Source of the DNA: a virus
DNA length: 31,182 nucleotides
IMG/VR virus record: IMGVR_UViG_3300032046_000139
Coordinates: 1-31,182 of that record
Reading direction: 5' to 3' (one strand)
Shown here one piece after another: positions 16,136 to 23,257 of this stretch (the first letter of the stretch is position 1; each line of letters begins with the position of its first letter). Position numbers and translations under genes: made by a program. A model generated the notes under the pieces. It worked only from the letters and a program-made list of their open reading frames with translations, was not told the origin of the DNA and searched no databases.

Positions 16136-16609
16136 TTAAGCCGCTTGGAACTTCGGAGTATAATATATTTTCACTGTATCGCCCGACACAACGTTCTTGA
16201 CAGCGTAGGCGTCACGGCAATAAAGCGTTCCGCCTGACGAATTGTTAAGGATCCCGCATTCTACGAGGGCATATGTATTTGTGATGTTGAACGTTGCATC
16301 CATGCTGCACTCGCCTGTAGGCCCGTCTTTCCCATACGTGCCTTTCACCCGCATCACTTCCGTTTGAAGTGTCGTATCAGCCGCAAGCGTCGCGTTTGTA
16401 CCAGTTCCAATAGCAATGCTGTTGAACACTGCAGGCCTGCCTCCGCTTTCGTCAAAGCCTTGTCCACAGAGCGCGTTCAATCCAGCATTCACGACTATGT
16501 CTTTCGCATCAATGAATTTCTCATCAATCGATACGAGTTTTCCTTTCCGCCAGACTTCAATCCGTCTTTCGACGCCGACTAATACCTTGCTTTTCACATT
16601 TTTTTCCAT
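16136..16609 (-). CDS. Phage fibre/collar-like protein
   Basis: 157 aa from the ATG at 16609, with GAGG eight bases upstream. The pattern IVVNAGLNALCGQ, FNSIAIGTGTNATLAADTTL, then ALVECGILNNSSGGTLYCRD and VSGDTVKIYYTPKF is common in small phage tail-fibre or collar proteins. It lies between the portal-linked small genes and the MuF fusion, so it may sit on the head or neck rather than the tail tip. The assignment is by recognisable pattern; the location in the virion is inferred. Confidence 0.8.
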   Translation of the reverse strand: MEKNVKSKVLVGVERRIEVWRKGKLVSIDEKFIDAKDIVVNAGLNALCGQGFDESGGRPAVFNSIAIGTGTNATLAADTTLQTEVMRVKGTYGKDGPTGECSMDATFNITNTYALVECGILNNSSGGTLYCRDAYAVKNVVSGDTVKIYYTPKFQAA

Positions 16610-16619
16610 ATTCAATTCC

Positions 16620-16934
16620 TCATGTGCGAGCATGAATCTTCCCGTCATCCACATCAACATTAGCTAGATTCCAAACCTTATTTCTCGCCGTAGCAATTGT
16701 TATGTGTGGACTGTTGGGAAACCTGAGAAACGTGTAAACAGCATACTTCGTGAAGACTAGAAAGAACGGCGGTTTTTGACGCCGTAGTTTCATTCTGAAA
16801 AGGCAGCAGTAATAGCAGAAGTTTATTTTGCTATCACAGAACGCATTGAACTTGTTCCCGCCCGTGATTATCTGTTTTAGGAGTTGCTCCAACTTGCGAA
16901 TCGGCTTAGGAATTGCATCGCCAGAATACTTCAT
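16620..16934 (-). CDS. Unknown basic Cys-rich protein in the portal region
   Basis: 104 aa with an FCDSKINFCYYCCLF cluster that could bind a metal, flanked by basic residues (FRMKLRRQKPP) and a beta-rich C-terminus. ATG start with no clear ribosome-binding site. Directly downstream of the Ig-like gene and upstream of the fibre-like one, in a tightly packed operon. Not recognised; might assist head assembly. Confidence 0.7.
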   Translation of the reverse strand: MKYSGDAIPKPIRKLEQLLKQIITGGNKFNAFCDSKINFCYYCCLFRMKLRRQKPPFFLVFTKYAVYTFLRFPNSPHITIATARNKVWNLANVDVDDGKIHART

Positions 16935-16940
16935 TTTTGA

Positions 16941-17231
16941 TCAACCGTAGACTTCTTCAGCCTTCGCCTCGAAACCGCATTTAAGGCCCCGTTTCACTTC
17001 CAACTGTGGAATCCAAGTAAACTCAACTTCCCCGATCTCACCAGACTTAAGGCTCTTGGAAGCGGAAACCTTCACATTCGGATCTGAGACAACGATCTCA
17101 ATCTTCCGCAGTTCACCTTGACTATCATTCTTCAAAAAGACTTTTACAGACTGAGACGTGCCAACTTGAACCTCTCCAAAATCAAGCGATTCAGCACGCA
17201 TTTTACAGTCTTTGTCCTTGAAAAACTGCAT
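16941..17231 (-). CDS. Small Ig-like (ASH/MSP-type) protein
   Basis: 96 aa with a beta-sandwich pattern: SLDFGEVQVGTSQSVKVFLKN, then GELRKIEIVVSDPNVKV and GEVEFTWIPQLEV, closely resembling ASPM-SPD2-Hydin/MSP-type Ig domains in secreted and virion proteins. Its ATG overlaps the portal stop as TAATG. Ig-like extras often decorate capsids; here that is an inference from fold and location. Confidence 0.8.
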   Translation of the reverse strand: MQFFKDKDCKMRAESLDFGEVQVGTSQSVKVFLKNDSQGELRKIEIVVSDPNVKVSASKSLKSGEIGEVEFTWIPQLEVKRGLKCGFEAKAEEVYG

Positions 17232-18613
17232 TAAGAACCCTGCTTCAATATTTTTTGGAGAGCCTTTTTCTTGAGTTGCTCCATTTCCCCACTCATCGAC
17301 GGAACAAACCGACTATCCATAACCGTGCCCTTCCCCGCCTCATCAGGATAACCCAATGTTTTCCGAGCCCACGACGGACTGACAACGCCATGCTCAATTT
17401 CACCCTGCAACTTCGTGCTGAGGCTTGTTTTATCCTCTTCTTTCATAGGCCGCCAAACCATCTTAACAGGCTTTGCGGTCTGAACAAGACTGAAAAGGTT
17501 GGCTTCATGAAACCGTTTCAAAACGCGTTGGTAAGCCCTGACTTCCGCCTCGAGAATCCTCTCTTGATAGTCGGCTGTGGCCATTGTGGTTGTGCCTCCG
17601 AATCCGAGGGCGGGTTCTGGAACGCCAAGGCCTGCAACCAAGTTACGTGTGAAGTGAGCGAGAATAGGCTCAACCGTCTGACGGCCGCCAACACTTGCAC
17701 TTTGATAAACCTCTTGGATCTGTTCTATTGTTCCATCGTTGAATATGTCTTCACCTGGCTTCCGGTTAATCACGCCGTTCTTCACTCTATCATAAGTGTC
17801 CTTGTCAACTGGATTGTCTTTACCGCCTATCTGAATGTGAAGCATCGGATCCGCACGGCGTCGCGCTATCCAAGGCAGTTTTTCCTCCATGAAGAGCAAG
17901 GCTTTGATTGTTGGCAAAACGCAGCGGAGGCAGCTGACGCCGAAGAATGCCCAGGGTTCAGCGTTGAATTTGAGATGCAGGACTTCTTCAGGTTTTAAAC
18001 GGTCAACCTTGCCGAAGCTAGGTTCATAATGGTACTCTATGATTTGCTGGGTACTATCAAGTTTCAAGCCTATTTTCAGCGGGTTCAAAGGCTTGTATGC
18101 CTGGTCTTTCTGTTTTTGCCAGTACATGTTTCCAGTGATGAGAGCGAAAAGGGCTCCGTCACGAAACACCGTGTCTGCCTGCAAGTTAGTTAGCAAGTCT
18201 GTAATGGCTTGTTTGCTTGTGTCGTCCTCTGATTCGAGGTCGTAGCCCATTTGCCAAATCATGAATTGTTTGATGTCAACCGCTCGAGCCACGTAGGGAA
18301 TGTAGTTGTATGCGTCAAGGTAATCCTGGAAGTCATTGAAGTCATCAGGGTATTTGACGCCGCTAACGGTGCCTACACTGACTTTCACGGCTGTAGCAGG
18401 ATTCACGGAGACTTCAATGAGTTTAGCGGTTTCAAGCCTGCCTCGAATACGAGTCTCGCTTGATTGGGGTTGGTCCGAGCTTGAAATGAGGTAGGGTCCT
18501 GGAGTTGGACCTTGCACTGTGACGAGTCCTTGCAGCTTAATCGGAGGGGGAACTTTAGGTTTTGGATGAAACTTATTAAACGGCCAAGGCCAGGATTCTT
18601 CTTTCTTGCTCAT
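17231..18613 (-). CDS. Portal protein
   Basis: 460 aa. It shows the phage portal layout: an N-terminal Pro-rich tail, helices with DYLDAYNYIPYVARAVDI, a clip/stem region with KPEEVLHLKFNAEPWAFFGVSCL (the conserved loop after the wing domain), PWIARRRADPMLHIQIG, then FTRNLVAGLGVPEPALGFGGTTTMATADYQERIL and a C-terminal helix. The dodecameric portal forms the vertex through which terminase packages DNA. The start overlaps the terL stop as ATGA. Strong call from sequence pattern and position. Confidence 0.92.
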   Translation of the reverse strand: MSKKEESWPWPFNKFHPKPKVPPPIKLQGLVTVQGPTPGPYLISSSDQPQSSETRIRGRLETAKLIEVSVNPATAVKVSVGTVSGVKYPDDFNDFQDYLDAYNYIPYVARAVDIKQFMIWQMGYDLESEDDTSKQAITDLLTNLQADTVFRDGALFALITGNMYWQKQKDQAYKPLNPLKIGLKLDSTQQIIEYHYEPSFGKVDRLKPEEVLHLKFNAEPWAFFGVSCLRCVLPTIKALLFMEEKLPWIARRRADPMLHIQIGGKDNPVDKDTYDRVKNGVINRKPGEDIFNDGTIEQIQEVYQSASVGGRQTVEPILAHFTRNLVAGLGVPEPALGFGGTTTMATADYQERILEAEVRAYQRVLKRFHEANLFSLVQTAKPVKMVWRPMKEEDKTSLSTKLQGEIEHGVVSPSWARKTLGYPDEAGKGTVMDSRFVPSMSGEMEQLKKKALQKILKQGS

Positions 18614-19902
18614 TTGTCTCCGACAACTCCGAAACTCACGAGGCCCCTCGGTCTGCCTCGAGCAACAATCGCGAAGGCACCGCTTACGGCATCAACCTGG
18701 TCGTCATGTACGCCTCCTGGAAAAGCTTCAGCCTCGTCAAGAAAATCGTTTATCCACGGGCCCCTGACCAGTTTCACATTGCCGGCCTCGGCAGCTGAGC
18801 TCACTGGGTTTGCCCGGATCTCTTTGCTGCCCGTTGTCTTCTGCCCGTGAAAACTGAAGCCAACAAGAACATGCCGGGCGTAGTGGTCGATGTTTGCGAT
18901 GCCGGCACTGCCAGGTTCAAGTTCCATGTGAATGTCAATTTCATGGCCGTCGGTTTCCGCTGTCTGTTTTATGAGGTCTCCGACGTCTTTCGGGGTGCCT
19001 CGAGCGCGTTTTATGTCAATGATGTAGTAGACGCCGTCTTTCTGTGTGAGGAGAGCTCCTACCGTGTAGTCGGGATCCTTGCCCTTTGCCGCCTCGGTTG
19101 CAGCAAGATCCCAATACCGAGCCTTTACGGCGCCTCGAGGGTAATCGTCAACTATCTTGAACCATTCACGTCTGAACTTGCCTCCAGTGGTTCTTGCGGA
19201 CCAGTCGCCATTCAAGAGTTGTGCTCTTGTTACCGGGTCTAATTCGCTGAGGCTGGCACGATATGTTTTCTGGTCCAGGTAGGGATTGTCCTCGAGTTTT
19301 GCAGGAATGAAGACCCGGCCTTTTTCGCGGCCTTCAATGAGAAATCGTTGCTTGACCCATTCATGGCCGACGCCGCCGGGATTAGTGGCTGATCGCATTC
19401 GGAGGGGAACAGGACTCGTTTCGAGGCGGCGTAACCGGCTGAACATGAAGCGGTATTCTGCCTCGAGAAACTGGACAACCTCATCGAAACCTATAAACTG
19501 GAAGGCGGCGCTTTGATACCGGTATTTATCCGTCTCGGTTTCCATGTAGCCGAAGCATAATCGTGCAGTCGACGGAAAAGTCCAAGTGTGGTTTTCACCG
19601 TTCCACTTTGCAGGTGTGGGTCCGAGCCATTCTTGAGCGCGATCCATCAACGCCTCCGGGAGTGAAAGGTCTTTGTAGGTGCGTCGGAAAAGGATAGCTG
19701 TGTATCCGGGTATGTCGACGAATTGCAGAGCAGCCATTAAGAGGGCGTCTGATTTGCCGCCTCCGGCAGCTCCTCCGTAGAGGACTTCGCGTTCTGTTGT
19801 TACGAGGAATTCAGCTTGTTTGAGTGTTGGCTGATGCGGGATCCACCTGTTGCTGAGAACTGTCTTTGCTAGGAACTGTTTTTTCCAGGAAGAGAGTGTC
19901 AT
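18610..19902 (-). CDS. terL: Terminase large subunit
   Basis: 430 aa from the first ATG at 19902, overlapping terS by 92 bases; an in-frame TTG at 19941 would add 13 residues. ATPase: Walker A GGAAGGGKS at 43-51, Walker B FIGFDE at 136-141, coupling motif SATNPGGVG at 171-179. RNase H-like nuclease: YWDLAATE with Asp265, LEPGSAG at 328-334, and HDDQVDA around Asp400/401. Together they pump and cut viral DNA through the portal. Complete and intact by these motifs. Confidence 0.97.
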   Translation of the reverse strand: MTLSSWKKQFLAKTVLSNRWIPHQPTLKQAEFLVTTEREVLYGGAAGGGKSDALLMAALQFVDIPGYTAILFRRTYKDLSLPEALMDRAQEWLGPTPAKWNGENHTWTFPSTARLCFGYMETETDKYRYQSAAFQFIGFDEVVQFLEAEYRFMFSRLRRLETSPVPLRMRSATNPGGVGHEWVKQRFLIEGREKGRVFIPAKLEDNPYLDQKTYRASLSELDPVTRAQLLNGDWSARTTGGKFRREWFKIVDDYPRGAVKARYWDLAATEAAKGKDPDYTVGALLTQKDGVYYIIDIKRARGTPKDVGDLIKQTAETDGHEIDIHMELEPGSAGIANIDHYARHVLVGFSFHGQKTTGSKEIRANPVSSAAEAGNVKLVRGPWINDFLDEAEAFPGGVHDDQVDAVSGAFAIVARGRPRGLVSFGVVGDK

Positions 19903-20293
19903 ATTTTGTGAGGAGGTCTGCAATGTCTTTTCCCTTGTCAACAGCGATATCCAGTTTGCCCTCTGTTTTACTCTCTACTTTCCTCGGCATCATTTTCTCA
20001 AGTAACTTGTCGCGGTAATGGAGGCGTGTTCCAGTCTTTGCAGCCACGATATCAGCGAGTTGCTCTCGGACCAAGGCGTCTATGAAGGCTTGTGTAGACT
20101 CGTCTTTGAGGTTGCGGCGTATGGTTGACTCGTTGCATTTCAGTTCGGTTGCAATCTGTTCAAGAGTGTAGCCTTTAACGCGGAGTTCAAGGATTCTGCT
20201 GATTCGTCCTGCTTTTTTGACTAGGGCTCTTTTTCGTTTCGGCTTTGGCAACAGGGGTAGCATGAGAGGCGGATTCTGTGCATTATCGTGCAT
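19811..20293 (-). CDS. terS: Terminase small subunit
   Basis: 160 aa. Residues 26-65 contain a helix-turn-helix (RILELRVKGYTLEQIATELK, then NESTIRRNL) for binding packaging sites, followed by a long charged helix and a Ser/Gln-rich tail. The ATG at 20293 follows the upstream stop by seven bases without a clear ribosome-binding site. The overlap with terL and the DNA-binding motif support the call. Confidence 0.88.
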   Translation of the reverse strand: MHDNAQNPPLMLPLLPKPKRKRALVKKAGRISRILELRVKGYTLEQIATELKCNESTIRRNLKDESTQAFIDALVREQLADIVAAKTGTRLHYRDKLLEKMMPRKVESKTEGKLDIAVDKGKDIADLLTKYDTLFLEKTVPSKDSSQQQVDPASANTQTS

Positions 20294-20300
20294 TCTGGGT

Positions 20301-20534
20301 TCACGTCAATGCATTGGTGCCTATTGCCACGAGGATAGCGATTAACGTCATGACTGTGAAGATGAGGGTAGCCATGATTTTTCTGTTGATAGACTTTGTT
20401 GCTTCTTCTAGTATGTTGATTCTGAAGTCTACGACCTTGTGTTTTTCAACGCAGAGGTCTTGGACTTTGCTCATTTGAACTTCATGAACGTCTTTGCGAA
20501 CGTATTTCTCGTTCGGGTTTCTGTGTTCACTCAT
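20301..20534 (-). CDS. XhlA-like coiled-coil membrane protein
   Basis: 77 aa from the ATG at 20534, with GAGG about eight bases upstream. Residues 10-50 are a coiled coil (KYVRKDVHEVQMSKVQDL, EKHKVVDFRINILEEATKS), and the C-terminus is one membrane helix (IMATLIFTVMTLIAILVAI). This is the build of haemolysin XhlA/holin-like proteins of phages. Here it precedes terS rather than sitting at the end of the tail genes, so a lysis role is possible but uncertain. Confidence 0.75.
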   Translation of the reverse strand: MSEHRNPNEKYVRKDVHEVQMSKVQDLCVEKHKVVDFRINILEEATKSINRKIMATLIFTVMTLIAILVAIGTNALT

Positions 20535-20566
20535 TTCTCGGTTCCTCAAAACGTTGAAGATGCATG

Positions 20567-20758
20567 TCAAAGGCTCTTCGCCTTGAATTCCTGAATTTTC
20601 TCAATGAGTTGCTTGGCAAACTCATCAGGGTCGATCTTGACTACAACCATTGCAACCATGAGTTTTGCCGCCTCTGAATAATTCTTCTCATCAAGTAATT
20701 TATTGATCTTTGCCCTGACCTTTTTCTCTTGCTCTCCCGTCAATTCATTGCGTTGCAA
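20567..20758 (-). CDS. Small helical protein, unknown
   Basis: 63 aa, entirely helical and charged (GEQEKKVRAKINKLLDEKNY, FAKQLIEKIQEFKAKSL). Starts at TTG six bases after AGGAG. Lies in the operon leading into terS. A protein-protein adaptor is plausible, but nothing specific can be said. Confidence 0.65.
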   Translation of the reverse strand: MQRNELTGEQEKKVRAKINKLLDEKNYSEAAKLMVAMVVVKIDPDEFAKQLIEKIQEFKAKSL

Positions 20759-20767
20759 CGGAGACTC

Positions 20768-21013
20768 CTACAAAATGGTGATTTGTTTGTCGAGGCTGCC
20801 CTGACCTCTCGCGTCAGTTAACACTTCTCCCTCGATTACGCGGGCTTCGAAAGGATGAAAGGGGAAGCCTATGGTTTGCATGTAGAGTGTGATTTCGCCT
20901 GGTGATAGGGTGTTGATGGTTTCACTGTGTTTCTTGTCGAAGAAAGAGGATGACATAATGATGTTGCGTAGGGCTCGTTTTCTGTTTTTGAATGGTGTTG
21001 GTTTGTGGGGCAT
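20768..21013 (-). CDS. Small unknown protein at the head of the packaging operon
   Basis: 81 aa with a basic N-terminus (HKPTPFKNRKRALRN), a Ser/Phe-rich patch and a beta-like C-terminal half (FPFHPFEARVIEGEVLTDA). ATG at 21013 with no clear ribosome-binding site. It is the first gene downstream of a near-palindromic site (21033-21049), so it may begin the packaging transcript. Not recognised. Confidence 0.65.
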   Translation of the reverse strand: MPHKPTPFKNRKRALRNIIMSSSFFDKKHSETINTLSPGEITLYMQTIGFPFHPFEARVIEGEVLTDARGQGSLDKQITIL

Positions 21014-21032
21014 ACCGTCTCACATCACACTG

Positions 21033-21049
21033 CTCTCGCTAGCGGAGAG
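21033..21049. promoter_or_regulatory. Near-perfect palindrome, possible operator
   Basis: CTCTCGCTAGCGGAGAG reads almost the same on both strands: CTCTC and GAGAG flank a GCTAGC core, with one extra G. It lies between the RHH gene (ends 21077) and the 81-aa gene (starts 21013). RHH proteins bind short palindromes as tandem dimers, so it could be the operator of that regulator. It has no T run, so a terminator is less likely. Confidence 0.4.
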
Positions 21050-21076
21050 AGGCGAAAAGTGAAAACTGGAGGCTTG

Positions 21077-21256
21077 TTAACTTGTGTTTTGTGGAGATGA
21101 GGCTTTTAATGTTTTATCTCCTTTCCGTATGGTAGAAAGATAGTGAATACATGCCTCTTTCATGAAGTCTGTTCGCGTGATATGTAGTAGGGTTGCGGCG
21201 TTGTCGATGGTTTTTAACAGGTTTTCGTCAAAACAGCACTCAACACGACGTCTCAT
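21077..21256 (-). CDS. Ribbon-helix-helix regulator (59 aa)
   Basis: Only 59 aa. The N-terminus is a beta strand (RRRVECCFDENLLKTIDNA) followed by two helices (LLHITRTDFMKEACIHYLSTI), the CopG/Arc fold in which the paired strands read the DNA major groove. It stands between a low-complexity region on one side and a palindrome on the other, which suits a local repressor of the packaging operon. No ribosome-binding site is obvious before the ATG. Confidence 0.75.
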   Translation of the reverse strand: MRRRVECCFDENLLKTIDNAATLLHITRTDFMKEACIHYLSTIRKGDKTLKASSPQNTS

Positions 21257-21437
21257 TTAGTCATGATATCTCCGACTATTTTGACCTTGCCAAACCACAC
21301 CTTACCTTACCCGACCCCAACATACCGTACCGTTGCCCGACCTTACCTCACCAATCCACAGCTCACCAATCCACAGCAGACCTTACCGCACAGCACCTCG
21401 CTCAACCAAACCTTACAATTCCTAACCAAACCTCGCA
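21257..21437. repeat. Low-complexity CA-rich non-coding region with short repeats
   Basis: The plus strand is nearly free of G and full of CCTTACC/ACCAAACC-like words; CTCACCAATCCACAG occurs twice in tandem (21347-21361 and 21362-21376). The minus strand is correspondingly G/T-rich. A proline-rich reading frame crosses it, but this is composition. It lies between the RHH gene and the 178-aa gene, so it may be an untranslated leader, a regulator-binding array or a replication start. No function can be fixed from sequence. Confidence 0.6.
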
Positions 21438-21974
21438 TCACTCAGCTTTGAAATGAGTGACTATGAACCCGCCGAATCGAGGACGGTAATCTCCGAGCCC
21501 TACGTTATACCCCGCGTAGTCCAGAATCCTCTTGATCGTTTCGGAATTTATCTGCTCTTCCAAAACTTCAATGTCGAACTCTAGGTTCCAATCATCAAAC
21601 CGAGGTCGTATTCTCATTAGTCTTCCACGAGTCGCGGGAATGACGACGCTTCTTTTATCAGGTATCCAAGTTTGGTGCTTGTGAATGATAGCTTCTGGTG
21701 TGATGACTACACTGCTCTGTATGATGTCTTTGTAGGTTTTCTTTCCTTTTCCGCCGATCGTGAAGTTTGTAGCTGCCTTGACCATGCTTCTGAGAATATG
21801 CTCGGCAGGCTGATAGATGCGCCCATCTGGTAACTTGTATAGGCGTTCTTGGGGATCATCTGCCTTATGCGAACCCACGCGAGTTTTCACTTTGCTTTCG
21901 GCTTCGAACGTCTCATCTGGAAATCTGTTCTGTAATAAAGGTCTGATTCCTTGAATCTCACAATGAATCTTCAT
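21438..21974 (-). CDS. Conserved phage-type protein with a GxG...GG C-terminus, unknown
   Basis: 178 aa from the ATG at 21974, eight bases after GGGAGGTGA. The order of elements (EIQGIRPLLQNRF, LYKLPDGRIYQPAEHILRSM, RLMRIRPRFDDWNLEFDI, AGYNVGLGDYRPRFGGFIV) resembles a family I remember from many phage genomes as a hypothetical protein. The terminal glycine pattern recalls RAMP-type RNA-binding folds, which is only a hint. It sits with regulators and DNA-modifying genes, so an early nucleic-acid-related role is likely. Confidence 0.85.
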   Translation of the reverse strand: MKIHCEIQGIRPLLQNRFPDETFEAESKVKTRVGSHKADDPQERLYKLPDGRIYQPAEHILRSMVKAATNFTIGGKGKKTYKDIIQSSVVITPEAIIHKHQTWIPDKRSVVIPATRGRLMRIRPRFDDWNLEFDIEVLEEQINSETIKRILDYAGYNVGLGDYRPRFGGFIVTHFKAE

Positions 21975-22079
21975 ATTTCCATTCACCTCCCTTTCCTTAT
22001 CTCGTTCTCGTAATCTAGCCTTCAAATCCCAAGGCAACGTCTTCAACTCTTCAGTTGAAAACCACGCAAAGGCATCAAG

Positions 22080-22319
22080 CTAACTCTCCTCGAGGCGTGC
22101 ATCTTCATCAGGAGCTCTATGCAAATCCAACAAGTGATACTTGATGATGTCGCCCTTCTTGATTTTATGCAGTCTCACAGTCACAGGATCCAACGGAATA
22201 TACAGCACTCGGCTATGCCTTCTGACCTGCCCGAACTGGACAAAATAGAGTTTTTCCACATTTTTTCTGGTCTCGGGAATCTGCACCATGCGCTCAATTT
22301 TTTCTGATGTTCTGGTCAT
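22080..22319 (-). CDS. AbrB-like small DNA-binding protein (putative)
   Basis: 79 aa. The middle (FGQVRRHSRVLYIPLDPVTV, then LHKIKKGDIIKYHLL) resembles the swapped-hairpin AbrB/SpoVT fold, in which a strand with Arg residues and a KKGD turn are typical. ATG at 22319 with AGAGGT nine bases upstream. It ends at TAG, but the same frame stays open for a further 35 codons into the next gene. Likely a regulator; moderate certainty. Confidence 0.7.
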   Translation of the reverse strand: MTRTSEKIERMVQIPETRKNVEKLYFVQFGQVRRHSRVLYIPLDPVTVRLHKIKKGDIIKYHLLDLHRAPDEDARLEES

Positions 22320-22423
22320 TCATGGTTTACCTCTTTTATGATTCGTAACTGACAGAAGAAACTGTGAGCCTCTGACATCTACACTAAACCGTGTAATTGG
22401 GGGGTTCGTGGAAGCATGGACAT

Positions 22424-22537
22424 TCAACATTGTTTCATGAACCTCCACACTTTTGGTCCAAGGTCTTCCGCCTCTTTCCTATGCACTTCACAGAACCATT
22501 CACACCTGTCATTTGAGAACCTTCCACAAATCCGCAT
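22424..22537 (-). CDS. Possible 37-aa zinc-binding micro-protein
   Basis: The frame ATG 22537 to TGA 22424 encodes MRICGRFSNDRCEWFCEVH... with a C-x7-C-x3-C-x2-H pattern and a helical tail ending VWRFMKQC. It overlaps the end of the RHH-zinc gene by 29 bases in another frame; AAGGA lies two bases before the ATG, closer than usual. The ending resembles the zinc end of the upstream protein. It may be a real mini-protein or the remnant of a duplicated C-terminus. Confidence 0.35.
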   Translation of the reverse strand: MRICGRFSNDRCEWFCEVHRKEAEDLGPKVWRFMKQC

Positions 22538-22904
22538 GGTCCTTGATGTCTTTAGCATGAATAGAACAGTAGCCATACTCTTCATTTCTAGGCACGTAAA
22601 ACGCAACACCAACAGCGTCACGCATACAATCTTTAAACCCGCAAATCTTACTTGGGCTATGATAAGCTTTGCCAATCTTCAAAATCGTGTCTAACCTTTG
22701 TTGAGGGTTACCAGGTTCATGAAGTCTAACATAATCTTGTGCGTAGTCAAGAACCCATGAACTAAAACTCTTACCATCCCTCTTGAGAATCTCTTGCAGA
22801 CTCTCATAGATTCCTCGGCGGTGTTTATTGATGTAGATTTGGACTATGCGGATATGCTTTTCATCAAAGTAGTTTCGTTTTCTTCCTCTTCTCGCTATAT
22901 ACAT
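22509..22904 (-). CDS. RHH-type protein with C-terminal zinc site
   Basis: 131 aa from the ATG at 22904; the longer open frame runs into a GA-rich microsatellite and is not believed. Residues 20-75 show an RHH-like strand and helices (RIVQIYINKHRRGIYESLQE, DGKSFSSWVLDYAQDYVRLH), followed by EPGNPQQRLD, common in archaeal relatives. The C-terminus has ICGFKDC ... YCSIH, a likely zinc site. Probably a DNA-binding regulator. Its ribosome-binding site must lie within the GA repeat. Confidence 0.75.
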   Translation of the reverse strand: MYIARRGRKRNYFDEKHIRIVQIYINKHRRGIYESLQEILKRDGKSFSSWVLDYAQDYVRLHEPGNPQQRLDTILKIGKAYHSPSKICGFKDCMRDAVGVAFYVPRNEEYGYCSIHAKDIKDHADLWKVLK

Positions 22905-22919
22905 ATCGCTATATACATA
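22892..22919. repeat. Tandem duplication of a 14-bp unit at a gene start
   Basis: TCGCTATATACATA is repeated exactly twice. On the minus strand each copy contains an ATG. The copy nearer the gene gives the 131-aa protein, while the other ATG stops after seven codons. The duplication therefore lies precisely over the translation start. Confidence 0.9.
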
Positions 22920-22986
22920 CTCTCTACTCTCTATACTCTCTCTATCTCTCTCTATCTCTCTGCTCTCTCTCTCCTCTCTCTCCCCT
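22920..22986. repeat. CT/GA microsatellite upstream of the RHH-zinc gene
   Basis: The plus strand is an almost pure run of CT with scattered A and G (CTCTCTCTATCTCTCTCTAT and similar); the minus strand reads GAGAGATAGAGAGA, which offers many GAGAG ribosome-binding words before the ATG at 22904. Such runs change length easily during replication. Confidence 0.9.
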
Positions 22987-23007
22987 ATCTCATCTGAACT
23001 CAAAAAC

Positions 23008-23256
23008 CTAAACACCCTCCGTTTTGGCTTCTTCAAATTCAGGCAAGACTTCTGCCTGTTCCTTATGTTTCTTGATGAAATCGAGTAATGCAATGAGAAA
23101 ACCTTGGCTGACCCGTTTACGCCTCAGTATCGTTGTGATACTGAAGTGTTCACCTTTGAAAATAGGAACTATCCATTCAGGCTCGTAGGTGATGTGATGA
23201 GGTTGCACCACATACGTCGACGGTTTCCTTCGCTTTCTTTTAGCGCGCACACTCAT
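23008..23256 (-). CDS. Small basic protein, unknown
   Basis: 82 aa from the ATG at 23256; a GTG three codons upstream is the alternative. The N-terminus is highly basic (RAKRKRRKPST), the centre has HHITYEPEWIVPIFKGEHFS, and the rest is a helix. It follows the stop of the upstream gene by one base. The basic tail could touch nucleic acid. Not recognised. Confidence 0.75.
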   Translation of the reverse strand: MSVRAKRKRRKPSTYVVQPHHITYEPEWIVPIFKGEHFSITTILRRKRVSQGFLIALLDFIKKHKEQAEVLPEFEEAKTEGV

Positions 23257-23257
23257 A

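Noticed and set aside
17255-17998. 247-codon plus-strand frame inside the portal gene
   Set aside because: The opposite strand carries a clear portal protein; the frame is a shadow with no family pattern.
21193-21456. Proline-rich plus-strand gene
   Set aside because: It arises from CA-rich repeats, overlaps an RHH gene on the other strand and has no ribosome-binding site.
22080-22082. TAG as pyrrolysine or another sense codon
   Set aside because: TAG ends several tightly packed genes here (for example at 578, 4017, 4409, 5366, 10957 and 11670, the last being the major capsid gene), so it works as an ordinary stop.
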